Notes under the pieces: model-generated
What the model saw: only the letters and a program-made list of their open reading frames with translations
What the model was told of the DNA's origin: nothing
Database searches by the model: none
Translations under genes and position numbers: made by a program
Origin: Pedobacter quisquiliarum
GTDB taxonomy: Bacteria; Bacteroidota; Bacteroidia; Sphingobacteriales; Sphingobacteriaceae
Reading direction: 5' to 3'
DNA length: 64,000 bases
Assembly: GCF_014642175.1 (NCBI RefSeq)
Contig: NZ_BMIL01000005.1
Coordinates: 186,001-250,000, forward strand
Part shown: in pieces, positions 26,031 through 35,421 of the stretch
Layout: the number at the start of each line of letters is the position of its first letter
How positions within the stretch are numbered: position 1 is the first letter of the stretch

Positions 26031-26747
26031 TTATGGCTTGTCGAAATGCCCTTCAAACTCGGCTTCTTTGCCTGCCTGATCCACCACTTTCAAGTGTACA
26101 TGGTAGTGCCCTTTAGGTGCTGCGGTCACATCCATGTGCTTGTGGAAGTTGTAAGTCGTCTTGCCAACAATATTTGCATCTTCATAAGTGAATTCTTTTT
26201 CCCAGCCGTTACCATGGATTTCCACCACTATTTTCGCCAGTTTGTTGATGGCGGTTACCGATGCTTCTGCATGCAGGTCGTTACCAGCGGCGTTCAGTCC
26301 CACTTCAAAGCCAGTCACCTTCGGTAAGCTTGGATCGTTGCTCAGCTCCAGGTCCGACTCTACTGTGGTCTCTTTGCCGTTCGTGTCACGAACCTTAAGT
26401 TTCACGGTATAGCTACCCAGTGCTGCATCTGCAGGTACGTCAACATGCTTGTGGAATTCTGCGTTTTTCAATCCTGCGAAACCCTCCGTATACACGGTGT
26501 TCAGTTTCCAGCCTGTCCCGCTTTTCGGATTGATCTCCAGGGTTACACTTTCCATGTTTGCGGTTGCGACAATTTGCGCTTCCACATGCACGTCGTTACC
26601 CGGATGTGCAACCTTGCTGTTGTTTGGACCAACTTCCATAGCCGTAATGGTTGGTGCAGCGATGTCTACGACATCATCGTCTTTTTTACATGCGCCAAAA
26701 GTTGCTGCGATTAGCAGGAAGCCTGCGATGAGTTTGTTGTGTTTCAT
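26031..26747 (-). CDS. two-domain DUF4625 lipoprotein
   Basis: About 238 residues from the ATG at 26747, chosen because it starts the lipoprotein signal MKHNKLIAGFLLIAATFGAC. The open frame runs 29 codons upstream without a signal. Two DUF4625 repeats follow: the first around NSKVAHPGNDVHVEAQIVAT and FHKHVDVPADAALGSYTVKL, the second around GNDLHAEASVTAINKLAKIV and FHKHMDVTAAPKGHYHVHLK. The repeated FHKH and HVHL motifs give regularly placed histidines, as expected for metal ligands. It is downstream of a TonB receptor and would sit on the outer membrane. Role as a metal-binding partner of that receptor is inference. Confidence 0.87.
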   Translation of the reverse strand: MKHNKLIAGFLLIAATFGACKKDDDVVDIAAPTITAMEVGPNNSKVAHPGNDVHVEAQIVATANMESVTLEINPKSGTGWKLNTVYTEGFAGLKNAEFHKHVDVPADAALGSYTVKLKVRDTNGKETTVESDLELSNDPSLPKVTGFEVGLNAAGNDLHAEASVTAINKLAKIVVEIHGNGWEKEFTYEDANIVGKTTYNFHKHMDVTAAPKGHYHVHLKVVDQAGKEAEFEGHFDKP

Positions 26748-26958
26748 GTTGATTGTTGTTTTCATTTTGTTCTGGTTGTTTTTAACTGTCTTGTTTATTG
26801 TTTCTTGATTTTGTTGAATTGAATTGTTTATCATTTCTTGTCATACTAAATGATCATTTCTCGTCCTGCTGAATTGCCGTCCATCGGCCTTTTCCATGCT
26901 GTTCCCTGCATTGCACTGTATCTCTAGCCTGCGGCTGTATTTACAGCTCAGCTTATCT

Positions 26959-27172
26959 CAATAGCGTCTAATGCGCCGCTAATTCGCTTTATTGATCATA
27001 AAAGGCACTTTGAGCGAAAGGATTAGGTTCCTGCGCGCTTCGGGCAGTTCGATCAGGCGGTAGAACAATAGCCTCTAATGCGCCGCTACTCCGCTTTATT
27101 GATCATAAAAGGGATTTTAAGCGAAAGGATCAGGTTCCTGCCTGCTTCCGGCAGTTCGATCAAACGGTAAAA
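26959..27172 (-). repeat. 107-bp tandem duplication of the TonB receptor 3' end
   Basis: Two imperfect copies lie head to tail with a 107-base offset (26959-27065 and 27066-27172). The inner copy encodes the true receptor C-terminus (YRLIELPEAGRNLILSLKIP). The outer copy reads, after the stop, YRLIELPEARRNLILSLKVP followed by FMINKAN and its own stop. Several differences keep the reading frame and protein sense, so the outer copy may be the tail of a lost paralogous receptor rather than a fresh slip duplication. Confidence 0.85.
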
Positions 27173-29500
27173 GCTGGTGTGGTTCAAATACTTCGAATTA
27201 AACAGGTTCTGCGCCTGCAAGCTCAGCTGAAATTCCTGCCCCTGAACCTTGAACCGCGTCCCAGCCTGCACGTTCACCGTCTTATACCCGGGTGTTTTCT
27301 TCTCCGGCGGCACAATGCTGTTCTGCGCAGCCGTCATCCGCAGGTCCACAGAGAAGTAGCTGTTTGCAAGTCCACGCAGTTCCGGGTTCCAGCTAAGGTT
27401 CAGCAGTAGCGAAGCCGGTGGCGAAAAGGGTAGGGTATAACCTTTCTTTGTACCAGATAGCTGCTCGCTGTACAGGTATTCCGCCAGCACTTCCGTGCTT
27501 AAGTTCCTCCAGAAATTGTACTTCAGCTGCAGCTCCGCACCATAACGCATCACTTTACTTTGCTCATATTCAAACACCTGGTTCCCTGCGCCATAATTGC
27601 GGTCGTGCGCCGAAGTCGGATTCAGGTAGATGTAATTCGGGAAGTAATTGTAGAAGGGGCTCAGCTGTACCGACCATTTCTCTGCATTCCAACCTGCGCT
27701 GAAATCCAGCTGGTAGCTCTGCTCCGGATCCAGATTGGGGTTCCCGCGCTCATAGCTGAAATAGTGATAATTCACGCCATTGGCACCGAGTTCCTTAGCG
27801 ATCGGCATCCGGAAGCTCTTACCCACATTCGCCTTTAGTTCCAGCTGCTCGCGATTGTAGTTCATGCCGAGCGACCACACCAAACTCTTGAAGCTGCGTG
27901 TCAAATCTGCGGCGCGAACCACATTTTCCGGTACGGCAACACCCGATTCATTAATCGAAGATGGGAACCAATCGCGGTATTCAAACAGCTTAACTTGTCC
28001 ATAATCAAAGCGCAGGGCACCATGCAAAAGCAGGTCCTCATTAACTTTTAGCTTATCGTACACGAATGCACCTGCGGTACTTTGATTGAAGGATGGCACC
28101 AGGAAGCCCCAGCCATCGATGGTGTTATTTTGTCGTTCCAGGTTCAGGCCCACTTGCAGGCGGTGTGCACCCAGGCTGATGTTGTCGCGCAGGTTCGCAG
28201 CATACACCTGCTTGTCGAAACCGCGTTCCAGGTCGGTAGGAATGGTCATGCTTTCCGGGTACTGTGGCGGCATAAAGCCATGGTTCACGTACATGCTAAA
28301 TTCTTCCCGGAAGTTCCGCTGATAACCCAGTTCCAGCTCCAGCTGATGTGCCGCAAACTGGTAGCTACTGCGGTTGATGATTTTGAAGTGGTTCACACGC
28401 TGGCTGGGCAGCTGGATGTCACGACTGCTCGCATCATGCAGCACCTCATCCACGCGCCGCGGCTCCAGACCATGGGCATTCGCGAAAAAGCCACTCTTGC
28501 TATAGGTGTTGCTCAGGTAAAAGATGGAACGGAAGTGATCGCTCAGGTAACCCGTGCTGAAATGCATCCCACTTTCCCGCCCAGCGGTGTTGCGAAGCTG
28601 ATTGTTATGCAAGCGCACGGCATAGTCGTACACGAACACCGTGTCTGTCGGCACCCGGTAGTCGCCATAACGCTGATCGGTATACCGGGCATCAAAAAAC
28701 AGGTGCTGATTGCGACCAAAAACATTTACCGAGGTGCCGTAAAGGTCATTGTTGCTTTTACCAATCAGGTCCACCGCACCACCTAAGGTATATGCAGCAG
28801 GTACTGGAGCAGGCTTCACGTCTATGGCGCCGGCAATGGCGTCCGAGCCATAAACGAAAGAAGCCGCACCTTTTATCAGCTCCACGCTACCCGCGGCAAA
28901 CTGATCCAGCTCCAGCCCATGATCGGCGCCCCATTGCTGTCCTTCATGTTTCATGCCTTTGTCGACCACCACCACACGGTTGAAGCCCAGTCCACGGATG
29001 AGCGGTTTCGACTGTCCGGAGCCAATACCAATGGTCTTAATCCCCGGCAGGCGCTCCAGGGTCTTCATCAAACTGCCACCCAGATTTCGCTGGATGAAGT
29101 CGGCTTTAACCACCTCCACATTCAGGGATTCTTCCTGCTTGCGCTGCTGCACCAGGTTGTCGCGCACCACGACTTCCTGAAGCTGATGTTGCTGTTCGTG
29201 CAGCAGCAGCCGAAGCTGTCGGTCGCCAGAAAGTTCCAGTTCCTGCTGTAGCAGTTGGTAGCTTTCAAGCTGCGCCGATAGCCTGTATTTGCCGGCTTGC
29301 AGGTTTTCAAAGCGGAAATTACCCTTCGCATCCGAAGTCGTTTGCAGGTTTTGGGCAGAGAGGGAAATGCGGACATTCGCCAGGGGCTGTCCTGCAGCGT
29401 TCACGATGCTGCCCGACAAGCGTAAAGCTTGTGCATGCAGCAAAAGGGAAAACATACAAAACGCCGCTGTGAAAATGCCCTTCCATACAGAAGTCGTCAT
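27086..29500 (-). CDS. TonB-dependent outer-membrane receptor with carboxypeptidase-regulatory-like domain
   Basis: An 804-residue receptor with signal peptide (FTAAFCMFSLLLHAQA), an N-terminal CarboxypepD-like domain (LSGSIVNAAGQPLANVRISL), a plug domain (GGSLMKTLERLPGIKTIGIG, PLIRGLGFNRVVVVDKGMKH) and a 22-strand barrel ending in SLKIPFMINKAE. It lacks a SusD partner, so it belongs with metal or cofactor receptors rather than glycan importers. KHEGQQWGADHGLELDQF is reminiscent of ZnuD-like receptors. With a His/Cys-rich small protein upstream and DUF4625 His-rich lipoproteins downstream, zinc or copper uptake is the most likely role (inference). Its last ~100 bases are duplicated just downstream. 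Confidence 0.92.
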   Translation of the reverse strand: MTTSVWKGIFTAAFCMFSLLLHAQALRLSGSIVNAAGQPLANVRISLSAQNLQTTSDAKGNFRFENLQAGKYRLSAQLESYQLLQQELELSGDRQLRLLLHEQQHQLQEVVVRDNLVQQRKQEESLNVEVVKADFIQRNLGGSLMKTLERLPGIKTIGIGSGQSKPLIRGLGFNRVVVVDKGMKHEGQQWGADHGLELDQFAAGSVELIKGAASFVYGSDAIAGAIDVKPAPVPAAYTLGGAVDLIGKSNNDLYGTSVNVFGRNQHLFFDARYTDQRYGDYRVPTDTVFVYDYAVRLHNNQLRNTAGRESGMHFSTGYLSDHFRSIFYLSNTYSKSGFFANAHGLEPRRVDEVLHDASSRDIQLPSQRVNHFKIINRSSYQFAAHQLELELGYQRNFREEFSMYVNHGFMPPQYPESMTIPTDLERGFDKQVYAANLRDNISLGAHRLQVGLNLERQNNTIDGWGFLVPSFNQSTAGAFVYDKLKVNEDLLLHGALRFDYGQVKLFEYRDWFPSSINESGVAVPENVVRAADLTRSFKSLVWSLGMNYNREQLELKANVGKSFRMPIAKELGANGVNYHYFSYERGNPNLDPEQSYQLDFSAGWNAEKWSVQLSPFYNYFPNYIYLNPTSAHDRNYGAGNQVFEYEQSKVMRYGAELQLKYNFWRNLSTEVLAEYLYSEQLSGTKKGYTLPFSPPASLLLNLSWNPELRGLANSYFSVDLRMTAAQNSIVPPEKKTPGYKTVNVQAGTRFKVQGQEFQLSLQAQNLFNSKYLNHTSFYRLIELPEAGRNLILSLKIPFMINKAE

Positions 29501-29590
29501 TTTTGTGGCATTAAGAAATTAGAGAAATAGAAATGCGGTAGCCGGCCAGATATGGCGGCATGCAGGGTCAGCGGCTAAAGCGCAGACGAA

Positions 29591-29944
29591 TTAGCAGGAA
29601 AAAGTAGGCGGACCTTTGTTGGTGAAACCCTGAAGACTGAACTTGTAGTTGCCAACAAAGACATTGCTGTTTAAGGTAATGGCATCCGGAAGGGGTACGC
29701 TAAGTACAACAGGATGATTGATGTAGAATTCTTTTGATTTCTGATGTGCAAGGTAATCGCAGATCATACACTTGTCGGCAGCACTCAGCTGATCGTGGTC
29801 ATGATCATGCGTCTGTTCCATGGCCGCAACTTTCGGGTGACTGTGAAAGATCTGTGCGACAGAAATAGACAGGAAGAGCATCACCAGCAGGAAGGCTCCT
29901 ACCTGGTAAAACTTATTCAACGTATGTTTACGTGTGCCCTTCAT
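29591..29944 (-). CDS. small exported His/Cys-rich protein
   Basis: A 117-residue protein from the ATG at 29944. It has an N-terminal membrane anchor or signal (FYQVGAFLLVMLFLSISVAQ) followed by FHSHPKVAAMEQTHDHDHDQ and a C-x-x-C (CMICDYLAHQ), then a C-terminal Cys. The clustering of histidines with a CxxC suggests binding of a soft metal such as copper or zinc. It is similar in layout to DUF2946-like proteins. It lies upstream of, and co-directional with, the TonB receptor, so it likely belongs to the same metal-related unit. Precise function is unknown. Confidence 0.7.
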   Translation of the reverse strand: MKGTRKHTLNKFYQVGAFLLVMLFLSISVAQIFHSHPKVAAMEQTHDHDHDQLSAADKCMICDYLAHQKSKEFYINHPVVLSVPLPDAITLNSNVFVGNYKFSLQGFTNKGPPTFSC

Positions 29945-30111
29945 TAGCGGCAAATGTCTAATAAAAATCGAGATCTACGCTACACGCTATGTTAATTTTA
30001 AGTAACGAAGCTGTTGGAATTTCCATTTTTAATGCAGTAAAAAATCAGCAATCCATTAAGCTACTGCTATTTAGCAAAGCTAAATGGATTGCTGAAAATT
30101 TGGATAAAGGG

Positions 30112-31206
30112 CTATGAAAAACGCCGTCTAAAAAACAGGAGCGCGCCGGTAATTGACATCAAACCTGGGAGCAAACCCAAAATCACATAGAAAACCTTAA
30201 CACCAGTATTCCCAAAACTCCCTGTATGCAGCGGCATAAAGGTGCTTTCTAACTTGGCCCAGAAGCCCAGATCTTCAAACCGCTGCAGGCTGCTCCGCTT
30301 GCCACTGATCGGATCTACCGAAACAGAATTGCCATTGTGAAATAACGGGAGCTCGCCATGCAGCATCCCGCTGATGCGGAAATCCTTGCCTGGTTGTGTG
30401 GGCAGGTAAATGTTCCGGATCATCAAGCCCGGCATTGCCCCTTTTGCTTCGGCAAGCAGGCTATCCATGCTGTGTGTACTCAGGGTATTTGCTGCGGCTG
30501 GTGTCAGCTGTTTCTTCCAGTACCCCGGATCCATGGAGAACATGTTCATCCAGAAACCGGTGAAGAAAATAATCACGTTGAACAGCAGCGTCCAAATACC
30601 AATGACGCGGTGCAGACTTGAAGTCCGTGTCCGCCAGTTCTTCCCTTTGATGGGCACGCGGAACAGCAGCACGCGCCAGACGTACTTTCTGTAGATGATT
30701 AGCCCCGTAAGCATGGACAGCAGCATGGTCATACCGAAGATCGTGGCCAGCAATAAACCTGGAATCCCCAGCTGGAAGCTCCAGTGAAATTGCAGGATCC
30801 AGTGCATCAGGCTGGGATTGAAATCGCGCAGCCGCCCTTCCCGGATAATTTCACCGGTATATGGATTGATGCTGATCATCCCCAGGTCGTAGGTACTGAG
30901 CTTCCCATCGTTCTGGTACAGGCGGAATTCCCAGGCGCGATCTGCTGGTGCATCGGGGTTCAGCCAGGCAATGCCGGCGAGGTTAGGGTGTCTGCCTGCA
31001 ATTTGCCGGTATAGCTTGTCCAGCGGCAAAGCCGGGCCTGCAGGATGAACCTGCAGGCGATCGGCATTAAGCTGTTGATCGATTTCTTTCATAAAGACCA
31101 GTGCGGAGCCACTCAGGCCCAACAGCAGCAGGAAAATCCCGCTTATAAGTCCGAGCCAGCTGTGTAGCGCAAAGGCCATCTGGGTAATCTTTTTCATGGC
31201 GCTCAT
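30112..31206 (-). CDS. PepSY-associated transmembrane protein (iron-linked)
   Basis: A 364-residue inner-membrane protein of the PepSY_TM family with about four spans: HSWLGLISGIFLLLLGLSGS near the N-terminus, GLLLATIFGMTMLLSMLTGL, IWTLLFNVIIFFTGFWMNMF, and VILGLLPGLMSITGALLFF before a basic tail (RRRFS). A PepSY-like extracytoplasmic segment lies between spans 1 and 2. Such proteins are encoded with siderophore receptors and are thought to act as ferric-siderophore reductases or related helpers. The ATG overlaps the stop of the TonB siderophore receptor (ATGA-type overlap), so the two are translated together. Confidence 0.88.
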   Translation of the reverse strand: MSAMKKITQMAFALHSWLGLISGIFLLLLGLSGSALVFMKEIDQQLNADRLQVHPAGPALPLDKLYRQIAGRHPNLAGIAWLNPDAPADRAWEFRLYQNDGKLSTYDLGMISINPYTGEIIREGRLRDFNPSLMHWILQFHWSFQLGIPGLLLATIFGMTMLLSMLTGLIIYRKYVWRVLLFRVPIKGKNWRTRTSSLHRVIGIWTLLFNVIIFFTGFWMNMFSMDPGYWKKQLTPAAANTLSTHSMDSLLAEAKGAMPGLMIRNIYLPTQPGKDFRISGMLHGELPLFHNGNSVSVDPISGKRSSLQRFEDLGFWAKLESTFMPLHTGSFGNTGVKVFYVILGLLPGLMSITGALLFFRRRFS

Positions 31207-33428
31207 CGGATCTGGTAGCTCAGGCCAAGCCTGATGTTGAATGGATCGCCAAGACCAGCAGTTACAGTACTGGAACGGCTGCCGGTGAAATAATGTTTAT
31301 CGCCCAGGTTATATGCATTCAGCTGAATGTTATACCGGTTGTGCTGATAATTGATGGCCGCATCAAACACGGTATATTCCGGAAAGATAAAATTCTGATT
31401 GCTGATCAGCCCCACCTGATCCCCGACGTAACGTACACCGCCGGCAATGCCCAGCCCTTTCAATGTATTCGCCGCAACGTTGTACTTCAGCCACAGGTTG
31501 GCCATGTGTTTCGGCGCATTCGCAAAGCGGTAGCACTTTTGTCCATAAGCACTGCTGCTGCGCAGGACATGTTCATTGAAGGCATAACCGGCGATGATGT
31601 TGAACTGCTGGATACTGCCACTCAACGAAAATTCCAAGCCGCGACTCCTTGTGCCATCAATCGCAGCCTGCCGGTGTGAATTCTCCGGCGTCGGTGCGGC
31701 GGTCAGGATGTTGGCATAATCAATCTGGTAGGCGGAAAACACCGCAGAGAGTTGGCCTTTCAGCAATTCTGCTTTTGACCCCAGCTCGTACTGTGTCGCC
31801 GTCCGGGTGGGGAAGGGACCACCAGCCAGTGCATTATTGGAGGTCTGCGGATTGAAGGACCGCAGAACAGTACCGTAAATGGAAAGGTTTGCGGCGGGCA
31901 GGTAAACTAAGCCCAGTCTCGGGATCCAGCCCGCGGCATGCAATGCATCACCTTGTTTGCCATCCCGGGCAGAAAGTGGAGTTTCCTTCGCATCGTAGTT
32001 GTCGTAGCGAAGGGAAAGCAATGCCCGCAGACTTTTCCCGATGCTGATCTGATCCTGGATATAGACCCCGGCAAGATTGGTGATGCGTTTATTGTCGTCC
32101 GACTCCAACACCGCGGCATCTGCTCCGGGCGGGTCATTCCGGTAATCCGGATTAAAGATTGATATTCGCGTCGATGCCTTGTACAGGTAATCATTCTGTG
32201 TCCAGCCGTAGCGGTTGTAATCGGCACCGAAAACGAATTCATGGCGCAGCAAGCCGGTTTTCAGGTTGTAATTGGCGAAGGCGGTTGTTTGCAGCGAAAA
32301 GCGGTCCGTCTCCCAGTCCTGGTACCCTCGACTGATCGAATCATTGCGGATCTGCCCCTGTGGAATATGATCGGTATAGTCGAGCACGTTCCGCACCGCC
32401 CGCTGTACCACCGTCAGTTTTAGCTTGTCATTGAAACGATGATTGAAACTCAGCGTGGCGGAGCTGTTGCTGGTCCGGCCATAGTCGCTGGGGCTCTGCA
32501 CAGTCAGCCGCGCAGGATAATAGTTGAAATCAAAGCTGCCGTCCGGATTGGTCTTGATGAAGGTCCCATTGTCGTACTGATGCACGGCTTTCTGCCGGGC
32601 ATAGTTGATTTCCAGGTTCAGGTCTGTGTTTTCATTGAAGATGTAAGTCAGGGAAGGTGCCAGAAAGATGTTCTCCTTGTCCTGATCATTGCGGAAGCTT
32701 TCCCCGCGATCGTAACCAATGTTCGCGCGATACAGCAACTTTCTATTGCGTGTCAGCGGACCACCAAGATCAAGCGCAGCACGGCGGAAATTCCAGCTGC
32801 CCAGGCTGAGCTCGATGCGGGCAGCACTTTCTGCCAGCGGTTTCTTGGTGATGAAGTTGATGACGCCACTTGGTGCACCTTCACTAAACAGGGCACCTGA
32901 AGGCCCGCGCAGGAGTTCCACAGCTTCGATATTATACAGCAGGGGCTGCTGGCTCCAGAGGAAAAGGTTGCCACGCAGGCCATTGTAAAGCAGGAAGCTG
33001 GCATCAGTAGGGGAATAGGCGGTAAAGCCGCGCATGTTGAAGGAGCCATTACCATTATTGGCTTTCATACCTGTAAAGGTGCCGGCGATCTCATTGAGCG
33101 TAAAAGCCTGGCGGTCGGCCAGCGCTTCGCTGCTCATCACCTGTATGGATTGCGGACTCAGGAGCAAGGGTTGTTCCGTGCGACTGGCACTGCTGGACCG
33201 GGAAATCTGGTAACGGGGTTTCTGCCGTTTGACTTCCACTTCTTTCAGACGCTGGCCCCCAAGGGTGTCAGCCGGAGATTTATGGATTGTGGAGTCACTG
33301 GTTATGGCTTTCGAAGCCTGGGACTTAGCCCCCCGCGCTTTTCTATTGTTGTTGATGGGATTTTGTGCGAAAATTTTTACACTGCAAAGCAGCAACAGCA
33401 TCAGGATGCTGAAAAAGGATCTTTTCAT
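31203..33428 (-). CDS. TonB-dependent siderophore receptor
   Basis: A 741-residue receptor with signal peptide (FFSILMLLLLCSVKIFAQ), a plug domain and beta-barrel. Signature regions are SIQVMSSEALADRQAFTLNE, GNGSFNMRGFTAYSPTDASF, VELLRGPSGALFSEGAPSGV and INFITKKPL in the plug, and the terminal GLGDPFNIRLGLSYQIR with an aromatic-rich final strand. It has no carboxypeptidase-regulatory domain and matches the FhuA/FecA-type siderophore group. Paired with the PepSY protein directly downstream, it should import a ferric siderophore across the outer membrane. Iron regulation is expected but no Fur box was confidently seen upstream. Confidence 0.94.
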   Translation of the reverse strand: MKRSFFSILMLLLLCSVKIFAQNPINNNRKARGAKSQASKAITSDSTIHKSPADTLGGQRLKEVEVKRQKPRYQISRSSSASRTEQPLLLSPQSIQVMSSEALADRQAFTLNEIAGTFTGMKANNGNGSFNMRGFTAYSPTDASFLLYNGLRGNLFLWSQQPLLYNIEAVELLRGPSGALFSEGAPSGVINFITKKPLAESAARIELSLGSWNFRRAALDLGGPLTRNRKLLYRANIGYDRGESFRNDQDKENIFLAPSLTYIFNENTDLNLEINYARQKAVHQYDNGTFIKTNPDGSFDFNYYPARLTVQSPSDYGRTSNSSATLSFNHRFNDKLKLTVVQRAVRNVLDYTDHIPQGQIRNDSISRGYQDWETDRFSLQTTAFANYNLKTGLLRHEFVFGADYNRYGWTQNDYLYKASTRISIFNPDYRNDPPGADAAVLESDDNKRITNLAGVYIQDQISIGKSLRALLSLRYDNYDAKETPLSARDGKQGDALHAAGWIPRLGLVYLPAANLSIYGTVLRSFNPQTSNNALAGGPFPTRTATQYELGSKAELLKGQLSAVFSAYQIDYANILTAAPTPENSHRQAAIDGTRSRGLEFSLSGSIQQFNIIAGYAFNEHVLRSSSAYGQKCYRFANAPKHMANLWLKYNVAANTLKGLGIAGGVRYVGDQVGLISNQNFIFPEYTVFDAAINYQHNRYNIQLNAYNLGDKHYFTGSRSSTVTAGLGDPFNIRLGLSYQIR

Positions 33429-33825
33429 CTATGGGGAAAAAACTGTTAAAAGAAAAATGAATATGCGCCAGGGGATCTACAGCTGATCAGCTGCTTTTGC
33501 TACTGCATCTGCAATTAAGCCAGGCATAGTCATGCGGTCAGGAACATTAGATATGGCTCAATGTGTCTCATGATCATACAAAGCAAAATACAACGAGCTT
33601 GTTCTGCAAATCACAATGATATGCGGCCCAATTACAATCACGCTGCGTTTAATAACAAACCAGCCTAAATGCATCGACATGAAACTCAGCATTCGAGATA
33701 CAAGCCGACAATCGTGCACAACAAAGCATGGCAGTCTCACGTAGCCGCAATAGGCACTAAGCAATATGCAATTTGCAAAATAATCAATTAGCAAAAGTCC
33801 CTAAAATGGCGCAGAAAGATTTCTT
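33429..33825. other. intergenic region, no gene seen
   Basis: About 400 bases upstream of the siderophore receptor. Only short open frames without family resemblance occur. The receptor promoter must lie here; no clear Fur-type palindrome was recognised. Confidence 0.5.
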
Positions 33826-34197
33826 TTAACAACTGGGTGGGTGGGCAATTTCGCGGTCAAATTCCGGCAGGCTAAACTTCTGGGCTGAAGCTTTCTTTTG
33901 CGCCGGAATGGTAACGACAAGCACAGGAGCAACCGTTTCCTCTACAAAAAACAGATCCACGGAGGCTTTCTTCTGCGCCTGATTTTCCTGCTTTTTCTCC
34001 TTGTCCTCTGCTGCTTTCAACTTCTTCATCAGGTAACATTTACCTTCGCAGTTCAGTTCCGGGCGGTCCCGGTTCTCACACAGCGCGGCAGCAATATACG
34101 CCTGATTGGATTTGAATTCCGCATAGACAAACAGCTTAGCTAAGATGGGACTTAGCATGGCAAGCAGTAAGGCTAAAGCAATTATGCGACGAATCAT
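33826..34197 (-). CDS. small membrane-anchored Cys-rich protein
   Basis: A 123-residue protein from the ATG at 34197 (an in-frame TTG lies six codons upstream). It has one hydrophobic N-terminal segment (IIALALLLAMLSPILAKLFV), then CENRDRPELNCEGKCYLMKK with three cysteines in a C-x9-C-x3-C array, a Lys/Glu-rich stretch (AAEDKEKKQENQAQKK) and a terminal HPPSC. I recognise the pattern as a common but uncharacterised Bacteroidota type, without an assigned function. Like the 117-residue protein at 29591 it ends in Cys and looks suited to metal or redox chemistry in the periplasm. It may belong with the iron genes next to it. Confidence 0.7.
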   Translation of the reverse strand: MIRRIIALALLLAMLSPILAKLFVYAEFKSNQAYIAAALCENRDRPELNCEGKCYLMKKLKAAEDKEKKQENQAQKKASVDLFFVEETVAPVLVVTIPAQKKASAQKFSLPEFDREIAHPPSC

Positions 34198-34326
34198 TGG
34201 CCGCAAAGATATCAATTATCTGCATCCAGCAACTGCAAATAATACCCTTAATTTGGTAAACGATGCGCTTGATTTTTAAAGCAAAAAAAATGTGCTTGAT
34301 CTAAGAAATGATGCGACCGGGAAAAA

Positions 34327-34695
34327 TTAAGTTCTGGATTTAATAAACTGATTTACCTGTTTGATGAAATGGTCGATGTCGAAAGGTTTTTGGATAAAGC
34401 CATCTGCCGCACCTTCAGTAAGCGCAATTTCAGATGCGGCATGTGCCGACATGATGATCACCGGAATACCACGCGTGGTGGAGCCTTCCTTCATGGTTTT
34501 ACTCAGGTCAATACCACTACCGTCGGGAAGCATAACATCTAAGATCACGAGGTCTACGTCTTCTTTATTGCTGCGGTTCAAAAATGCTTTAGCGCTTTCA
34601 AAGCTTTCCACTTTGTAACTGGCATCCTCTAAAACGTATTCGACTATAAATCTGATGTCTGCATCATCTTCAACGATTTGTATTACCCTCTCCAT
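34327..34695 (-). CDS. single-domain response regulator (receiver only)
   Basis: A 122-residue CheY-like receiver. The acidic pair is Asp10/Asp11 (IVEDDADIR), the phosphorylated Asp53 is in LVILDVMLPDGSG, Ser83 is in IIMSAHA and Lys103 in FIQKPFDID. There is no output domain, so it acts through protein partners. Upstream on the same strand is a PAS protein with a degenerate kinase core. The kinase that phosphorylates this receiver may be one of the orphan PAS kinases elsewhere in the window. Confidence 0.92.
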   Translation of the reverse strand: MERVIQIVEDDADIRFIVEYVLEDASYKVESFESAKAFLNRSNKEDVDLVILDVMLPDGSGIDLSKTMKEGSTTRGIPVIIMSAHAASEIALTEGAADGFIQKPFDIDHFIKQVNQFIKSRT

Positions 34696-34771
34696 TTTTG
34701 TTTTACAATTGTATTCATATTAACGAGAAATCCGGTACTTGGTTTAAAATTCGGGAAAGAAAATATTGCAG

Positions 34772-35419
34772 CTACAATTTTTGGTTCTTTAAAGCCGCTA
34801 TTGCCGCATTGATCTTTTCCACCTGCACCTGCATTTTCTGCAGCATTTCCCTCCCTGGCAGGCCTTCCTGTGGTTCCAGTTTTCGCTCCAGTACCTGCAG
34901 ATAAGCCGATAGCGCAATTAAAGGTGTTTTTAATTCCTCGGTTATCGATTGCACAAATCCCTGCTTTACTAACATAAGATCCCGTTGGGAGGTTAAATCC
35001 ATAACCGTTCCGATAAAATAACTTTCCTTACTTTCCGGGGCGGTCATTACTTTTCCGGTTGCGCGGACCCACACCGGGTTTCGCTTACCAGGCACGTTGA
35101 GTGGGAACTCGATGTCGTGATCATCATTGGCCGCTAAGGACTGCCGGATCAGTGCCAGGACCAGGGGCAGGTAGTCCGCCTGAATCCTGGAAAGAATGTC
35201 CTCATAGCTTGGTGGAACATCGGTAGCAAGGCCGAAGATTTCACGGAGCCTATCGCACACTTCAAAATGCCCGGTCGTCAGGTTCCGATGCCAGGTGCCC
35301 AAAGATGCCTGGGCAATGGCGACGGAAGCGAGTGTTTCTGCCTGTCTTAATCTGGTCTGTAGTAGTTTTACATTGCCCCGAAGGCTGTAGGGCTCGGGGT
35401 GATCCGGTGCGTTGTTCAT
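34772..35419 (-). CDS. PAS protein with degenerate HisKA-like domain and no ATPase domain
   Basis: A 215-residue protein. Residues ~35-145 form a PAS domain ending with the PAC-like SYFIGTVMDLTSQRDLML. It is followed by a HisKA-like dimerisation helix (FVQSITEELKTPLIALSAYL) in which the phospho-accepting His of the S-H-E-L-K-T-P motif is Glu161. The protein ends about 50 residues later, so the HATPase catalytic domain is absent; the following bases show no remnant of it. It cannot be an active kinase. It may be a dimerising sensor or adaptor for the receiver protein encoded 76 bases downstream. It starts two bases after the stop of the thioredoxin-like gene, giving a three-gene unit. Confidence 0.85.
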   Translation of the reverse strand: MNNAPDHPEPYSLRGNVKLLQTRLRQAETLASVAIAQASLGTWHRNLTTGHFEVCDRLREIFGLATDVPPSYEDILSRIQADYLPLVLALIRQSLAANDDHDIEFPLNVPGKRNPVWVRATGKVMTAPESKESYFIGTVMDLTSQRDLMLVKQGFVQSITEELKTPLIALSAYLQVLERKLEPQEGLPGREMLQKMQVQVEKINAAIAALKNQKL

Positions 35420-35421
35420 TT

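Noticed and set aside
33558..33794. 78-codon minus-strand frame upstream of the Cys-rich small protein
   Set aside because: Irregular composition, rich in Cys, Met and aromatics without pattern, no signal, and no related sequence in the window.
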